DNA of 64,000 bases from Chloroflexi bacterium OLB13 (GCA_001567485.1 JZRA01000068.1:1-64000); one strand, 5' to 3'. Shown: positions 8,237 through 18,050, counted from the first letter of the stretch. The notes: generated by a model not told the origin, from the sequence alone. Made by a program: numbers and translations.

Positions 8237-9893
8237 TCCGCACGCTCATCGTCGCGGCTGCGTTGTTGGCGGTCACACTGCGTGTCGCTGCCCAGCCGGG
8301 GTCGCCGCTCGGTCTGCCGACGGCTGTCCCGATCACGCTGACCGCGACGGAGACGGCGTCACCTCTCAGCACCGCCACCCCGACTGCGACATCCACGCCG
8401 ACCGCCACGGCGACGTTTACCGCGACCCGCACGCCGACCGCCACAGTCTTTCGGACGCCCACCGTCCACCCTTCGATCACGCTTGAGCCGGTCATGCCGG
8501 AGGTGCGCGCCGAGGTGTTGTTCCCGCTTGGTGTGGCCTTTGATGTACGCTACCGTGCGCCCGCCGCCGGCATGGACTGGGCCATCTACACATGGGAGCA
8601 GGGGGAACGAAACGGGCGCGCGACCCTCGATCTCAGCAGCGCCTCCGCCGATGATTATGGCTGGGTGCGGATGGCGGTGCTGTGGGAAGTCCCTGCCGAC
8701 CCACCTGAGCCGTTCACGCCGCTAACGTTTACGTGGGCGTTCCAACCGACGGCGCAGGCGCTTGAGACGGTCGCGATTGACATTGTCCTGACCGATCAGC
8801 GCTTTGAATGGGAACTGCTCGAACGGCCCGACGACGGCATCGAGATCGCGGTGCCTGAAGGGACGGTTGCGACGGCTGCGATTGCGGGGCAGCTTGAACG
8901 CATCCGCGAACTGATCGCCCCGACGGGCCGCGATATCCCCGCGATGAAGCTGGCGCTGTTCGACTCGGCGCGGGGATCGAATGCCTGTACCGAAAATCCT
9001 GAACTTCAGAGTGTCGTGCTGGCCGACCGCCTGCCTTGTCGAATCACCGACGCGACCGCATCTACGACCGGACAGGATGGATTCGGCTGACGGCGTCGCA
9101 CCTCAGCGGAACGGTCGCGCAGGACGTGATCTCGGATTACGTCATGCAGCGGGTGTTCGCTGAGGCGTTCGAGGCGGAAACGACCCCGCAGTGGTTCAAA
9201 GTGGGGGTCGCGCAGTATTTCTCGTCGGTGGGCAAGGCGCAGGCATTGGTTTCGGTGCGCGATGCCTTTCGCACCCGCCGCCTGCTGCCGTCGCTAGCGA
9301 CGGCGCCGGACGACCCCGCGCGCGAAGCGCTGTGGCGCGACCAGAGCTTCGGTTGGGTCGTGTACATGACCGACCAGATCGGCCGTGATGGACTGCTGGC
9401 GATCTTTGATTCCATGGCCGATGGAGCGACGCTCGAAGAGGCGTGGGAGGCGGCCTCTGGCGGACAGACGCTTGCCGCGATTGAGGCAGGGTGGCGGGCG
9501 TGGATCTTCACGCCGCAGGCGGAGATCGCCTACAGCGCGCCGCCGTTTGGCCCGCCGACGCCCACCGTGCGCCCGTCCCGAACCTATACGCATACGCCGA
9601 CTCCGACCGAGACGTTCACGCCGTCGCCCACCCCGACCGATACGTTGACGCCTACTGTTACGCTGACGTACACGCCGACGACGGCCAGCGGTTATGCGCC
9701 GCCGACCCGTGCGCCTTCGCTGACCCCGTCCGACACGCCGACTGCTACCGCCACCCCGCGCCCTGCCGAACTCTTCGAAGCCCCATCCGAGGCCGAGGCG
9801 GAGTCGTCGACGGCGGCGCTTGTCGTGGTCGGGCTGGTCGCGGCCGCGGTGGTGCTGCTGATCGCGATAACGTTGATTTTGCGCCGACGTTGA
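8233..9893 (+). CDS. surface protein with degenerate peptidase MA-like domain (frameshifted)
   Basis: TTG start at 8233 overlapping the CPBP stop. Order: signal peptide (LIVAAALLAVTLRVAAQ), TPT-type linker, beta-rich domain (about 90-190), peptidase MA-like domain, second TPT linker and a C-terminal membrane helix followed by Arg-rich residues. The frame breaks at about 9030-9045, where the first frame ends in low-quality sequence. The next frame picks up DRIYDRTGWIRLTASHLSG. Length mod 3 fits one lost base. In active homologues an HExxH stands where this protein has VISDYVMQ. The following TPQWFKVGVAQYF matches the usual WxxEGxAxYF region without its Glu. It is therefore probably a non-catalytic, membrane-anchored binding protein. 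Confidence 0.65.
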
Positions 9894-9947
9894 ATGGCGT
9901 ACACTTGCGATGACCGGTTATGACGTTGGGTTAACGAGGAACAGCAC

Positions 9948-10334
9948 ATGCCAGTAGAAATCGGTTGGAGAGCGGGCAAGCGGTTGCTTGGCGTCCGCTA
10001 CCACGGGAAGATCACGGCGGATGATGTGCGTCGCCTGACCGAGCAGATGGGGAAGATCGTCAAAGAGGGAACCGCGCCGATTCACGTGGTGATCGATGCG
10101 TCGGGCGTCAGCGGCGTGGGGATCGGGCTGGGTGATCTGCGCTCGCTTTCGACGCCGAACTTCCCGGAAATTGGCTGGATGGCGATCATCGCGCCGAACG
10201 CCGTATATCGGTTTTTCATCTCTATCGGGGTGCAGTTCTCGCGCGGGAAGTACAAGTTCGTCAACTCGGTCGACGAGGCTGAACGGTTTCTGGTCGAGCA
10301 GGACTCGACCCTCGAAGACGTATTAGAGACCTAA
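9948..10334 (+). CDS. SpoIIAA/STAS-like protein
   Basis: A protein of 128 residues, cytoplasmic, with alternating strands and helices typical of SpoIIAA-like (STAS fold) proteins: RLLGVRYHGKITADDV, then PIHVVIDASGV and a C-terminal helix with SVDEAERFL. There is no clear DSSGL phospho-serine motif, so it is not an obvious anti-sigma antagonist. AACGAGGAAC lies upstream of the ATG as ribosome binding site. Neighbouring genes give no functional hint. Confidence 0.6.
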   Translation: MPVEIGWRAGKRLLGVRYHGKITADDVRRLTEQMGKIVKEGTAPIHVVIDASGVSGVGIGLGDLRSLSTPNFPEIGWMAIIAPNAVYRFFISIGVQFSRGKYKFVNSVDEAERFLVEQDSTLEDVLET

Positions 10335-10410
10335 CGCGAAGCGGCGGAACACGACCCTAGCCGTCGCGCGGTTATCCGCTACGATTCATACGCCAAATAA
10401 GCCGAGGCGT

Positions 10411-11474
10411 ATGATGATTAACCTCTACGAACTAACCCGTCCCGAACTCGACTCGCTGTTGGCAAGCTGGCAGCAGCCTCGTTTTCGCGCGGGACAGGTA
10501 TGGTCGTGGCTGTATGACAAGCTGGCGGCCGACTTCGAGTCGATGACCGACCTGCCGGAATCGCTGCGCCGGCAGTTGAGCGACACCTGCACGCTCGGTG
10601 TGCTGCATATCGCCGCTGAGCGCGCCAGCAGTGACGGAACGGCCAAGCGCGTCTATGAGCTGCCAGACGGACAGCTTATCGAATCGGTGTTGATGCCGTA
10701 TGACGACGACCGGCGCACCGCATGCATCAGCACGCAGGCGGGGTGCGCGATGGGATGCGTGTTCTGCGCGACCGGTCAAATGGGGTTCGCGCGGCATCTG
10801 AGCGCTGCGGAGATTGTCGAGCAGGCGATTCACTTCGCGCGTCAGCTTCACCGCGAGGGAGAACGGCTGTCGAACGTCGTCCTTATGGGTATGGGCGAGC
10901 CGTTCCATAACTATGAGGCGTCGCTGGCCGCCGTGCGCCGGCTGATGGCCGATCTCGCATCGGCGCGCGGCACATCACGATCAGCACGGTTGGCCTTGTG
11001 CCGCAGATACGCCGATTTGCCGATGAAGCGCTGCAAGTCCGGCTGGCGATCAGCTTACATGCCGCGACCGACGACGAACGCTCGGCGCTGCTGCCGATCA
11101 ACAAACGCTACCCACTGGCCGAACTGCTCGACGCATGCCGCGAGGTCGTCGAGAAGACCGGCCGGCGCGTGACGTTCGAATGGGCGTTGATCGCGGGCGA
11201 AAACGACACACCGGAACAGGCGCACGCGCTGGGCAGCTTGCTGTCTGACCTCAACTGCCATGTGAACCTCATCCCGCTGAACCCGACCGGCGGCTATGCA
11301 GGCCGCCCGTCCGATCCGGCCGCAGTGCGCCGGTTTATCGACATCCTCGAAACGTATCACGTTCCCGCGACCGTGCGCGTCCGGCGTGGGATCGACATCG
11401 ACGCCGGATGCGGGCAGCTCAAGGCGGCGGTGCTGCGGCGGCGCGGGCGCGGCGCTGTCGAGGACGCCGGCTAA
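10411..11474 (+). CDS. rlmN: 23S rRNA/tRNA adenine-C2 methyltransferase RlmN (frameshifted)
   Basis: RlmN is a radical-SAM enzyme that methylates C2 of A2503 in 23S rRNA and A37 in some tRNAs. Visible: the cluster motif CAMGCVFC at about 112-119, MGMGEPF, and in the second frame ITISTVGLVPQI, SLHAATDDER, LIPLNPT and the resolving Cys in IDAGCGQL. The frame breaks at about 10958-10962. Restoring one base gives LAIGARHITISTVG, the normal family sequence. All catalytic residues are present once the frames are joined. The stop is followed after one base by the next gene's ATG. Confidence 0.88.
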
Positions 11475-11475
11475 C

Positions 11476-13094
11476 ATGCTGACCGTCGGGGATGCGCTTG
11501 GGCTGGCGGTGTTCTCCGGCGCGCACTGCGTGGCGGGCGCGGCAGGGCTTGGCCGGGTGGTCGAGTGGGTGCATAACGTAGGCGTTCCGGACGCGGCCAA
11601 CTGGCTCAACGGCGGCGAACTGGTGCTGACGACGTACATCAACATGCCGCAGGACACCGATGCACAGGCCAACTACCTGAACGCGATGGTCGATAAGGGA
11701 GTGGCCGCGCTTGGGATCGCCGTTGGCCGCTACATCGACCGCATCCCGCAGCCCCTGTGCGACATCGCCGAAGCGCGCAGGTTCCCGCTGATCGCCGTGC
11801 CGTTCCAACTGCTGTTCGTCGACATCGCGCGCACGATCAATCAAGCGATTGCGCAGCGTGATCTACGCGCGGCGCTGGACATCCATCAACGTCTGACGCG
11901 GCTTGTCATGCAGGAAGCCGGGCTGACCGAACTGGCGGTCACGTTGGCGACGCTGGTGCAGCAGTCGGTAAGCATCGAAAACGACCGCTTTGAGGCATAC
12001 GCCAATCACAATCTCGCGCCGGTGGATGAGGCGCGCCGGTATACGCAGCAGCAGGGGCGCACCGATCCACGCCTTGTCGCCGCGCTCGAATCACGCGGGT
12101 ATCTGCCGGAAATCCGGCGCACGCTGCGCCCGATCATGCTGCCCAAAATGCCGGATGTCGGGCTGGAGATGGAGCGCATCCTTGCGCCGATTGTGCTCAA
12201 CGGCGAGGTGTACGGCTACCTGTGGATCATCGCCGACGGCAGCCCGCTGACTGAGCTGGAACGGATGGCGGTGGAAAGCGGATCGACGGTTGCGGCGTTG
12301 ATGCTGCTGCGCGAGGAACGTGCCCAGCGCGCCGCCGTCGAGGAGCGAACCGAGCTGGTGACCCGCCTGCTGTCGCCGCGCGCCATCGAGCGTGAGGATG
12401 TGTACGCTGACCGCGCCGCCCGCTGGGGGCTGAATCTGCGCGCGCGTACCGGGTGGTCGTGGTCAACGGCGCGCGCCCACCGCTGAACCCACTGCTGGCG
12501 CGGACGGAACGATGGCTGCACGCCGCCGCCTTGCATGGACTTGCAGGCGTGAGCGCCGATCAAGTGGTGCTGCTGGTCGAGGACTCGCGCGGGCTGATGG
12601 ACGCCGTGCAGCAGTGGATTGACCAGATCGGGCCGGAACGCGACGAGGTGCGCGCGGCGATCAGCTCGGCTGGCCGTGGGGTGGCGTGGGCCGCGCACGG
12701 GCTGGTCGATGCACAGGACGCGTTGATCTTGGGCGCACGGTTGGCTGACGCCTCGGTGGTTCTGACCTGCGACGACCTGAGCTTTCCGCTGACGCTCTAT
12801 CGCGCCGGGCCGGCCGCGCTCGACTCGAATCCGCACGTCCCGGCGCTTCGGCGGCTCCGTGCCGAGACAGGCGCCGACTTGTTCCACACCCTGCACGTCT
12901 ACTTAGAGCAGGGTGGAAGCGGCGTCGCCGCGGCGGACTCACTGCACATTCACCGATCGACGCTCAATTATCGCCTCGGTCGGATCGCCGAGGTGGCCGG
13001 TATGGACTTGAGCGATCCGCGCCAGCGCCTCGCCTTACACACCGCAATCGTGCTGATGCTGCTGTTCGACCCGGCGACCCTGCCTGATGCGTGA
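11476..13094 (+). CDS. PucR-family transcriptional regulator (frameshifted)
   Basis: The product (about 539 residues when joined) has the N-terminal PucR sensing domain (VGDALGLAVFSGA to about residue 125), a middle GAF-like/GGDEF-like region and the C-terminal PucR helix-turn-helix (LEQGGSGVAAADSLHIHRST, NYRLGRI). The frame breaks at about 12440-12447 in an alternating GC tract. One added base restores LRA-x-YRVVVVNGARP. Family members regulate purine or other nitrogen-compound catabolism as ligand sensors; no such genes lie nearby, so the effector is unknown. It overlaps the next gene by 8 bases. Confidence 0.8.
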
Positions 13095-14013
13095 GGTTCT
13101 CGACCGCATCTTCAAAGCGCATGGTTTGGGGCGGGTTGGTCATGTGACGCGCCCGGTCGATGGGCGTAACAACCTAATTTACATTGTGGATAACCGACTG
13201 GTTGTTCGCTTCGATGGGCTTACCAGTGCCGACACGACCGACCCCGAACTGACCACACGCTTTGCCGGCGAGGCATGGGTGTACCGGGCGTTGGCCGGTC
13301 ACGGCCTGCCGACGCCGAATGTGCTGGTGATAGACGACAGCCGGGAAATCGCGCCGATGCCGTACATCGTGATGTCGTTCTTGGCGGGACGCGCGGCGAT
13401 TGACAGCCCGGAGCTGACCGCGCGACAGCTCCAGACGTTAGCGTTCGATGTGGGGCAGTTTCTCGCGCGTATGCACAACGTGATGTCTTTCGACCGCTTC
13501 GGCAAGTGGCATCAGCTTCATGACGGGTCGCATTGGGCAACGTGGGCGAAATGGCCGGCGGCTTTCTTCGACCATTACGCGCAGTGGTCGGACGAACTCG
13601 GCGGCGCGGCCAGCCCCGATCTGGTGCGTGATCTGCGGGCGCTGGTTGACGATGCGCGGCCTGCCTTCGAGCAGGTGACGCAGGGCGTGATCGCGCATCG
13701 TGACGGCCATCCCGGTAACGTGCTGCAAGTCGGTGGACGGCTCACCGGCGTGGTGGACTTCGAGTGGTGGATGGCGGCGGATCCCGCGTGTGATTTCGCC
13801 GTAGACGATCAGTGGGCCGCGTTGGGTGACGGGTGCGTCGGCGCGATGTACGACGGCTACACATCCATTCGTCCGCTGACGGCCGGCCATGCCGCGAAAA
13901 CCCGCGTATACAACCTGCTGCGCGACTTCGACGACGTTGTTGCGTCGTATGCCGCTGGCGATCACGCGGCGTCGCGGGCGGCGGCCCGAAAGCTGCGCGC
14001 TAAGCTCGGTTGA
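13087..14013 (+). CDS. aminoglycoside phosphotransferase (APH)-family kinase
   Basis: A protein of 308 residues with a protein-kinase-like fold. The catalytic loop is HRDGHPGNVL at about 204-213, and the metal-binding Asp is in GVVDFEW at about 221-227. The N-terminal lobe has NNLIYIVDNRLVVRF. APH-family proteins phosphorylate small molecules such as antibiotics, choline, homoserine or sugars; the sequence does not tell which. It is translationally coupled to the PucR gene by overlap. Resistance should not be assumed. It converges with the ABC ATPase gene, overlapping by 14 bases. Confidence 0.8.
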   Translation: MREVLDRIFKAHGLGRVGHVTRPVDGRNNLIYIVDNRLVVRFDGLTSADTTDPELTTRFAGEAWVYRALAGHGLPTPNVLVIDDSREIAPMPYIVMSFLAGRAAIDSPELTARQLQTLAFDVGQFLARMHNVMSFDRFGKWHQLHDGSHWATWAKWPAAFFDHYAQWSDELGGAASPDLVRDLRALVDDARPAFEQVTQGVIAHRDGHPGNVLQVGGRLTGVVDFEWWMAADPACDFAVDDQWAALGDGCVGAMYDGYTSIRPLTAGHAAKTRVYNLLRDFDDVVASYAAGDHAASRAAARKLRAKLG

Positions 14014-14752
14014 TCGCAGCGCGTACTTCGCGGGCGGTCTCGCTGAAATCGGGCGTAAACGCGTCTTCCGGGTGGCGTGGACGGCGAATCGTGACCGGGA
14101 TATTCGCGATGATCTGGCCCGGCCGGCGGCTCATCACCAGCACGCGGTCGGCCAGCAGGGTCGCCTCGGTGATGTCATGCGTGACCATCAACACCGTCTG
14201 CTGCTCCCTGCGCCATGCCCGCAGCAAATCGAAGCTGACCTGCTCACGGGTCAAGGCGTCGAGCGCGCCGAAAGGCTCATCGAGCAGCAGCAGGTGGGGC
14301 TTTTGCGACAGCACGCGCCCCAACGCCACACGCTGCGCCATGCCGCCGGACAGTCCGCCCGGATACGCGTTGGCGAAATCCGTGAGGCCCAACATCTCAA
14401 GCAGGGCGTCGACGGCTTCCATCCGCTGTGCCCGGCCGGCACCGGCCAGCTCAAGCGGCAGCGCGACGTTGTCACGCACGGTGCGCCACGGCATCAGCGT
14501 CGCGTTCTGAAACATCAGCCCGACGCGAGGGGACGGCCCGCGCATGGTCGTCCCCTCCAGCCGGACGCAGCCAGTGGTTGGCGTCTGCAAACCCGCGATC
14601 ACGTTGACCAGCGTACTCTTGCCGCAGCCACTTGGCCCGACGAGGCACACGAACTGGCCGGGCGGGATGTCAAACGACAGCGGGCCGAGGGCGAGCAGCG
14701 GCTCGCTGTTCGGCTGCGTGAAGGTCACGGATAGGCTGCGGATTTCGAGCAT
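14000..14752 (-). CDS. ABC transporter ATPase, riboflavin uptake system
   Basis: A protein of 250 residues of the SsuB/TauB/ThiZ type. Walker A GPSGCGKST is at about 39-47, the Q-loop in MFQNATLMPW, signature LSGGMAQR at about 134-141, Walker B LLLLDEP at about 154-160 and the switch His in VTHDITEA. It is the last gene of a riboswitch-headed operon, starting 9 bases after the binding-protein stop. It would energise the permease encoded upstream. Riboflavin as substrate is inferred from the riboswitch and the RibXY-like partners. RibXY systems are often described without a dedicated ATPase gene, so an adjacent one is useful context. Confidence 0.85.
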   Translation of the reverse strand: MLEIRSLSVTFTQPNSEPLLALGPLSFDIPPGQFVCLVGPSGCGKSTLVNVIAGLQTPTTGCVRLEGTTMRGPSPRVGLMFQNATLMPWRTVRDNVALPLELAGAGRAQRMEAVDALLEMLGLTDFANAYPGGLSGGMAQRVALGRVLSQKPHLLLLDEPFGALDALTREQVSFDLLRAWRREQQTVLMVTHDITEATLLADRVLVMSRRPGQIIANIPVTIRRPRHPEDAFTPDFSETAREVRAAINRA

Positions 14753-14761
14753 GGCGCGGGC

Positions 14762-15937
14762 TTAACTCTCCGGCGTGACCGCGATCGGCGCAGCGCCTTC
14801 GTAGTCGATACCCATCGGGATAAAGTCGCTGATGTAGGCGCCGGTAATGTCGAAATCGGCGGGGATGGAACCCATCATCGCCATCGTGTCGCGGGTGATC
14901 AGCCACGCATTGTCGTCGATGATGCCGGTCAGCGGATGATCCCAAAGTTCAATCGTCGCCAGCAGCACCTCGAACTGCGCGAGTTCCGCAGGTTCGAACG
15001 CTTCGCGCAGGGCATCGCGGACTTCGATGCGCTTAACGGCGATGTCGTCGGGGCTGGGCAGCGTGGCGAGCAGGGCGTCGAACTCCGTGGCGTACCCCTC
15101 GAGCGCGTCGATGAATGCCTGCGACTGCGGTAGGTTTTCGACGTGGTTTAGGCTGTGCAGATAGGCGCGTGCAGGGTTGGTCGCCGTGTCGAATACGCCT
15201 TGATCGAACGCGGTCGTCACCGTCCATACGAGGCTGCCCTCGTTCTTCACGACGTCCTCATTGGTGACGATGCCGTTAGAGGCGATATTGGCGAAGTCCG
15301 CGACTGGGAGCACGGTGATACCGGTCACGTCACCGCACTGTCCAGCGTCGATTCGGCGCTGGATTTCGAGCGGTTCGTTGTTGATATAGACGACCGCGGC
15401 GTCTACGCCACCGGCGCACAGCACGTCCGGCGCGACATAACCGATGGATTCGAGCTGAAGGTCGGCTTCGGTGAGGCCGGCGCTGGCGAGCAGTGCCGTC
15501 AGCGCGGTGTAGCTCGCGCCGAACGGGCCGGGGATCCCGACGCGCAGCCCGGCCAGATCATCTGGCGAGTCCATCTCGACACCATCGCGCGCCACGACCG
15601 CGACGGGGAACTGCATAAACCATGTATAGAGATAGACGACCGGGATTCCGGCGGCGCGCGCCATCAAGACCTGTTCACCGCTGATTAGCCCGAACTTCGG
15701 GTCGCCCTGCGCGATCTGGATAACGCCGATGTTCTCGTCACCGTGTTGAATCTGGAAGTCATAACCGGCGTCTGCGAAATAGCCTTCTTCGATGGCGACG
15801 TAAAGCGGTGCGAATTGAACGTTGGGGATGAACGATGCGAAGAACGGCAGCGGCTGAAGCGGCGCGTCCTGCGCGGTTGAACTCAACCCGACAACGGCGA
15901 ACAAGACGACGAGCAGCAGGCGAAAACGGGATGTCAT
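14762..15937 (-). CDS. ribY: NMT1/THI5-like substrate-binding protein, probable riboflavin binder
   Basis: The start was set at the ATG at 15937, preceded by GAGGAG; sequence upstream in the same frame overlaps the permease gene. The 391-residue product has a signal peptide ending near STAQD. A periplasmic-binding fold of the NMT1/THI5 type follows: VQFAPLYVAIEEGYFADAG, GVIQIAQGDPKFGLIS, GLRVGIPGPFGASY. This family binds thiamine precursors, and in RibY riboflavin. The upstream FMN riboswitch favours riboflavin. It is not clearly lipidated. The gene symbol is assigned by context rather than by close identity. Confidence 0.8.
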   Translation of the reverse strand: MTSRFRLLLVVLFAVVGLSSTAQDAPLQPLPFFASFIPNVQFAPLYVAIEEGYFADAGYDFQIQHGDENIGVIQIAQGDPKFGLISGEQVLMARAAGIPVVYLYTWFMQFPVAVVARDGVEMDSPDDLAGLRVGIPGPFGASYTALTALLASAGLTEADLQLESIGYVAPDVLCAGGVDAAVVYINNEPLEIQRRIDAGQCGDVTGITVLPVADFANIASNGIVTNEDVVKNEGSLVWTVTTAFDQGVFDTATNPARAYLHSLNHVENLPQSQAFIDALEGYATEFDALLATLPSPDDIAVKRIEVRDALREAFEPAELAQFEVLLATIELWDHPLTGIIDDNAWLITRDTMAMMGSIPADFDITGAYISDFIPMGIDYEGAAPIAVTPES

Positions 15938-15962
15938 GCGCAACTCCTCATAATGAGTGGAC

Positions 15963-16781
15963 TTATTCGAACTGCTGCCAGTGCAGCAGGCGGCGTTCCA
16001 GCGCCGATACAAGTTGGTAGAGGCTGATCGCCAGCGCGGCCAGCAGGATAACGGCGACAAACACCAGTGGGATATCGTACTGCGAGAGGCCAAGCCGCAC
16101 GAGGTGGCCAAGCCCGGCATTTCCGTTGATCAACTCGCCGACGACCGCGCCGATCACGCTCAACGTCGCGGCGGTCTTCAACCCGCTGAGCAGCACCGGC
16201 ATGGCCGCCGGCGCTTCCAGCTTGACGAACATCTGCCGCCGGGTCGCCTGCGAGACGCGCATCAAGGCGATCAACGTCGGCGGCACGTTGCGGATCCCGA
16301 CCACCGTGCTCATCAACATCGGGAAGAACACAATCAGCGCGCTGGTGATCGTCTTGCTGGTGATGCCCGGAAACCAGATGACCAGCAGCGGGGCATAGGC
16401 GACGACCGGCGTCGACTGGAGCGCCACGATCATCGGTGACAGCACGTCGTCCAACAGCGGGCTGTGGGCGATGACGTAACCGAGCGCAACGGCGAACAAC
16501 ACACCGAACGCAAGGCCGGACACGACCTCGACCACGGTCGTCCAGATGTGTGGCCATAGGCGGCCAGTGCTCAGCCAGTCGACGAACTCGGCCCACACCG
16601 CGGCCGGTGCGGGGAGTTGATAACTGGGTAGGGCTTCCGACATCACGAGCAGCTGCCACGCGAGCAGCATCAGCCCCAGCGTGATGACGCCAGCATAGCG
16701 GCGGATCGAGCGCGGCGCTACGCGGCGGCCATAGCGCACCGGGATGCGCGTTAGGCGGATGAGCGGAAGCGGCAGTTGCAT
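15963..16781 (-). CDS. ribX: ABC transporter permease, probable riboflavin uptake
   Basis: A protein of 272 residues with about six membrane segments and the BPD-type permease EAA-like loop (ATRRQMFVKLEAPAAMPVLLSGLK). It resembles SsuC/TauC/ThiX permeases. It is the first gene behind the FMN riboswitch, with the ATG 136 bases past the aptamer. The binding protein follows after 25 bases and the ATPase after a further 9, giving one operon. FMN binding should turn off expression of the uptake system. Substrate assignment is by genomic context. Confidence 0.83.
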   Translation of the reverse strand: MQLPLPLIRLTRIPVRYGRRVAPRSIRRYAGVITLGLMLLAWQLLVMSEALPSYQLPAPAAVWAEFVDWLSTGRLWPHIWTTVVEVVSGLAFGVLFAVALGYVIAHSPLLDDVLSPMIVALQSTPVVAYAPLLVIWFPGITSKTITSALIVFFPMLMSTVVGIRNVPPTLIALMRVSQATRRQMFVKLEAPAAMPVLLSGLKTAATLSVIGAVVGELINGNAGLGHLVRLGLSQYDIPLVFVAVILLAALAISLYQLVSALERRLLHWQQFE

Positions 16782-16784
16782 CGG

Positions 16785-16809
16785 AAAACCCCGTTCAACG
16801 TGACCGGGG
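16785..16809 (-). terminator. terminator-like hairpin between FMN aptamer and ribX
   Basis: On the minus strand CCCCG (16805-16809) pairs with CGGGG (16789-16793) and is followed by TTTT, ending three bases before the ribX ATG. The hairpin also contains the only purine-rich run that could serve as ribosome binding site (CGGGG). It may act as a riboswitch-controlled terminator, a site-occluding stem or both. Confidence 0.45.
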
Positions 16810-16917
16810 CCGAGTAGAGGACTATCGCGTGCCGCCGGAGACGGGCAACATCATACCATGCGTGCAGGCGAACGGGCAGCATAAGAGCGCCGTTGCACAG
16901 CACATCCGGCGTACAGC

Positions 16918-17067
16918 GACCTTCTCCCATCCGGACTGTAACCGTCGGCCCCGGAATTCCACCGGATCAGCCGCCGTGTTCGGTGTTCGGAACGCGACGG
17001 GTCGCGGGCTGAGGAGCACTTACGCTCCATCACCGCCGGTAGGGGATTCCACCCTGCCCCGAAGGTC
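16918..17067 (-). promoter_or_regulatory. FMN riboswitch (RFN element)
   Basis: Read on the minus strand, the conserved RFN blocks appear in order: GACCTTCGGGGCAGGGTGGA, then CCTACCGGCGGTGAT, AGCCCGCGA, GATCCGGTGGAATTCCGG, GGCCGACGGTTACAGTCC and GGATGGGAGAAGGTC. The closing stem P1 is GACCTTC with GAAGGTC. FMN binding represses downstream expression. The next genes on this strand are an ABC permease, binding protein and ATPase, giving a riboflavin-uptake operon. The variable stem (GGAGCGTAAGTGCTCC) is short. Confidence 0.95.
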
Positions 17068-17206
17068 TGTCGATTGAGTCGATCATATCACGAGATTCGG
17101 CCCCTAGCGCCGGATACTATGCGGAAATTTATGAGACGTTTAGCCCGGACATGGCTATACTCGTGAGCAGAAATGCGGCGATAGCGTTGTTGGAGAGGAA
17201 CTGCCG

Positions 17207-17995
17207 ATGCGACTCCGCGTATGGATCGCGGTGCTGGTGCTGATGGCTGCGGGCTGTCAGTCCGGGCCGCAGACTCGTGAGCCAATCGGGACGGTGACGC
17301 GGCCCGATCTGGTCGGGTTGATTGACTGGGAACGGTCTCCGCTGGCAGTTGTATTCCGCGCGGAAGTGACCGCCGCGGATGTCGATGCGTTCGAGCGCCG
17401 CAACGACGTGGCCGACTGCACGATTTACGGCGATAACCGCGTGGTCTATACGCCACCCGGTGGATTGAGCGGCCCCGTCGTGTTCCAATCGGTGAGCGAT
17501 GAAGCGATCCGCGTCTTTGTCGAAGAACTCACGCTGATCTATCAGTTTTACAACCGGAGCAGCGGGCTGGATGCGCTGGCGCCGGAGAATAGGCCGCCGT
17601 TTATCGAGACGCTGCTGCTGGTGGTGAATGGACAGGCGCATCGCGCGGACGCGCTTGGCGCGCTGCCGGACGGCTACTACCGCGACGTGACCGAACGCTG
17701 CCGGGCCGTGGCTGATTCTCCCGCCGAGCTGATCCCTGCGGCGGGGTATGTGTCGGTACGGCCGATCACGTATAACCCGGAGCGTCCGAGTGTTGAATGG
17801 CAGCACAGCGATCTTCTGAACTTGGCGGCGCTGAACCCGGACGAACGGGTGTGGATCAGCGGGGAAGGCGCGCAAGAACTGTGGCGTCTGCTGCGGACTT
17901 ATGGCAGCGATGTGCAGATCACGCAGGGCGAGACGACGCTGCAAGCGGCGGTCGAGGCGCCGGGCGTGACGCGTTTCTCTCCGCCGCGGCCGTAA
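17207..17995 (+). CDS. putative lipoprotein, function unknown
   Basis: A protein of 262 residues. The N-terminus is a lipoprotein signal (VLVLMAAGCQSG, lipobox A-A-G-C, Cys at about 17). The rest is mixed alpha/beta with no family I recognise. Segments such as RPDLVGLIDWERSPLAVVF and VWISGEGAQELWRLLRTYG suggest a compact extracytoplasmic domain. A GAGAGGAA ribosome binding site precedes the ATG. The divergent neighbour is the FMN riboswitch. It ends 55 bases before galE. Confidence 0.7.
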   Translation: MRLRVWIAVLVLMAAGCQSGPQTREPIGTVTRPDLVGLIDWERSPLAVVFRAEVTAADVDAFERRNDVADCTIYGDNRVVYTPPGGLSGPVVFQSVSDEAIRVFVEELTLIYQFYNRSSGLDALAPENRPPFIETLLLVVNGQAHRADALGALPDGYYRDVTERCRAVADSPAELIPAAGYVSVRPITYNPERPSVEWQHSDLLNLAALNPDERVWISGEGAQELWRLLRTYGSDVQITQGETTLQAAVEAPGVTRFSPPRP

Positions 17996-18050
17996 GTGTT
18001 ATACCGGCGGCGCGTGTATAAGTGAACGACTGCGGCTTTAGGACACAAGG

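Noticed and set aside
8380-9760. Repetitive ACNCCGAC tracts as possible CRISPR or tandem-repeat array
   Set aside because: They are codon-level repeats of Thr/Pro linkers inside a reading frame, with no spacers.
9030-12447. Programmed frameshifting as cause of the split genes
   Set aside because: The sites share no slippery heptamer or following stem and occur in unrelated genes; missing bases explain them better.
13087-14013. Antibiotic-resistance gene (aminoglycoside phosphotransferase)
   Set aside because: Only the broad APH kinase fold is evident; no residue pattern supports drug specificity.
16829-17077. 82-codon plus-strand frame across the riboswitch
   Set aside because: It is antisense to conserved FMN aptamer blocks; the RNA explains the conservation.
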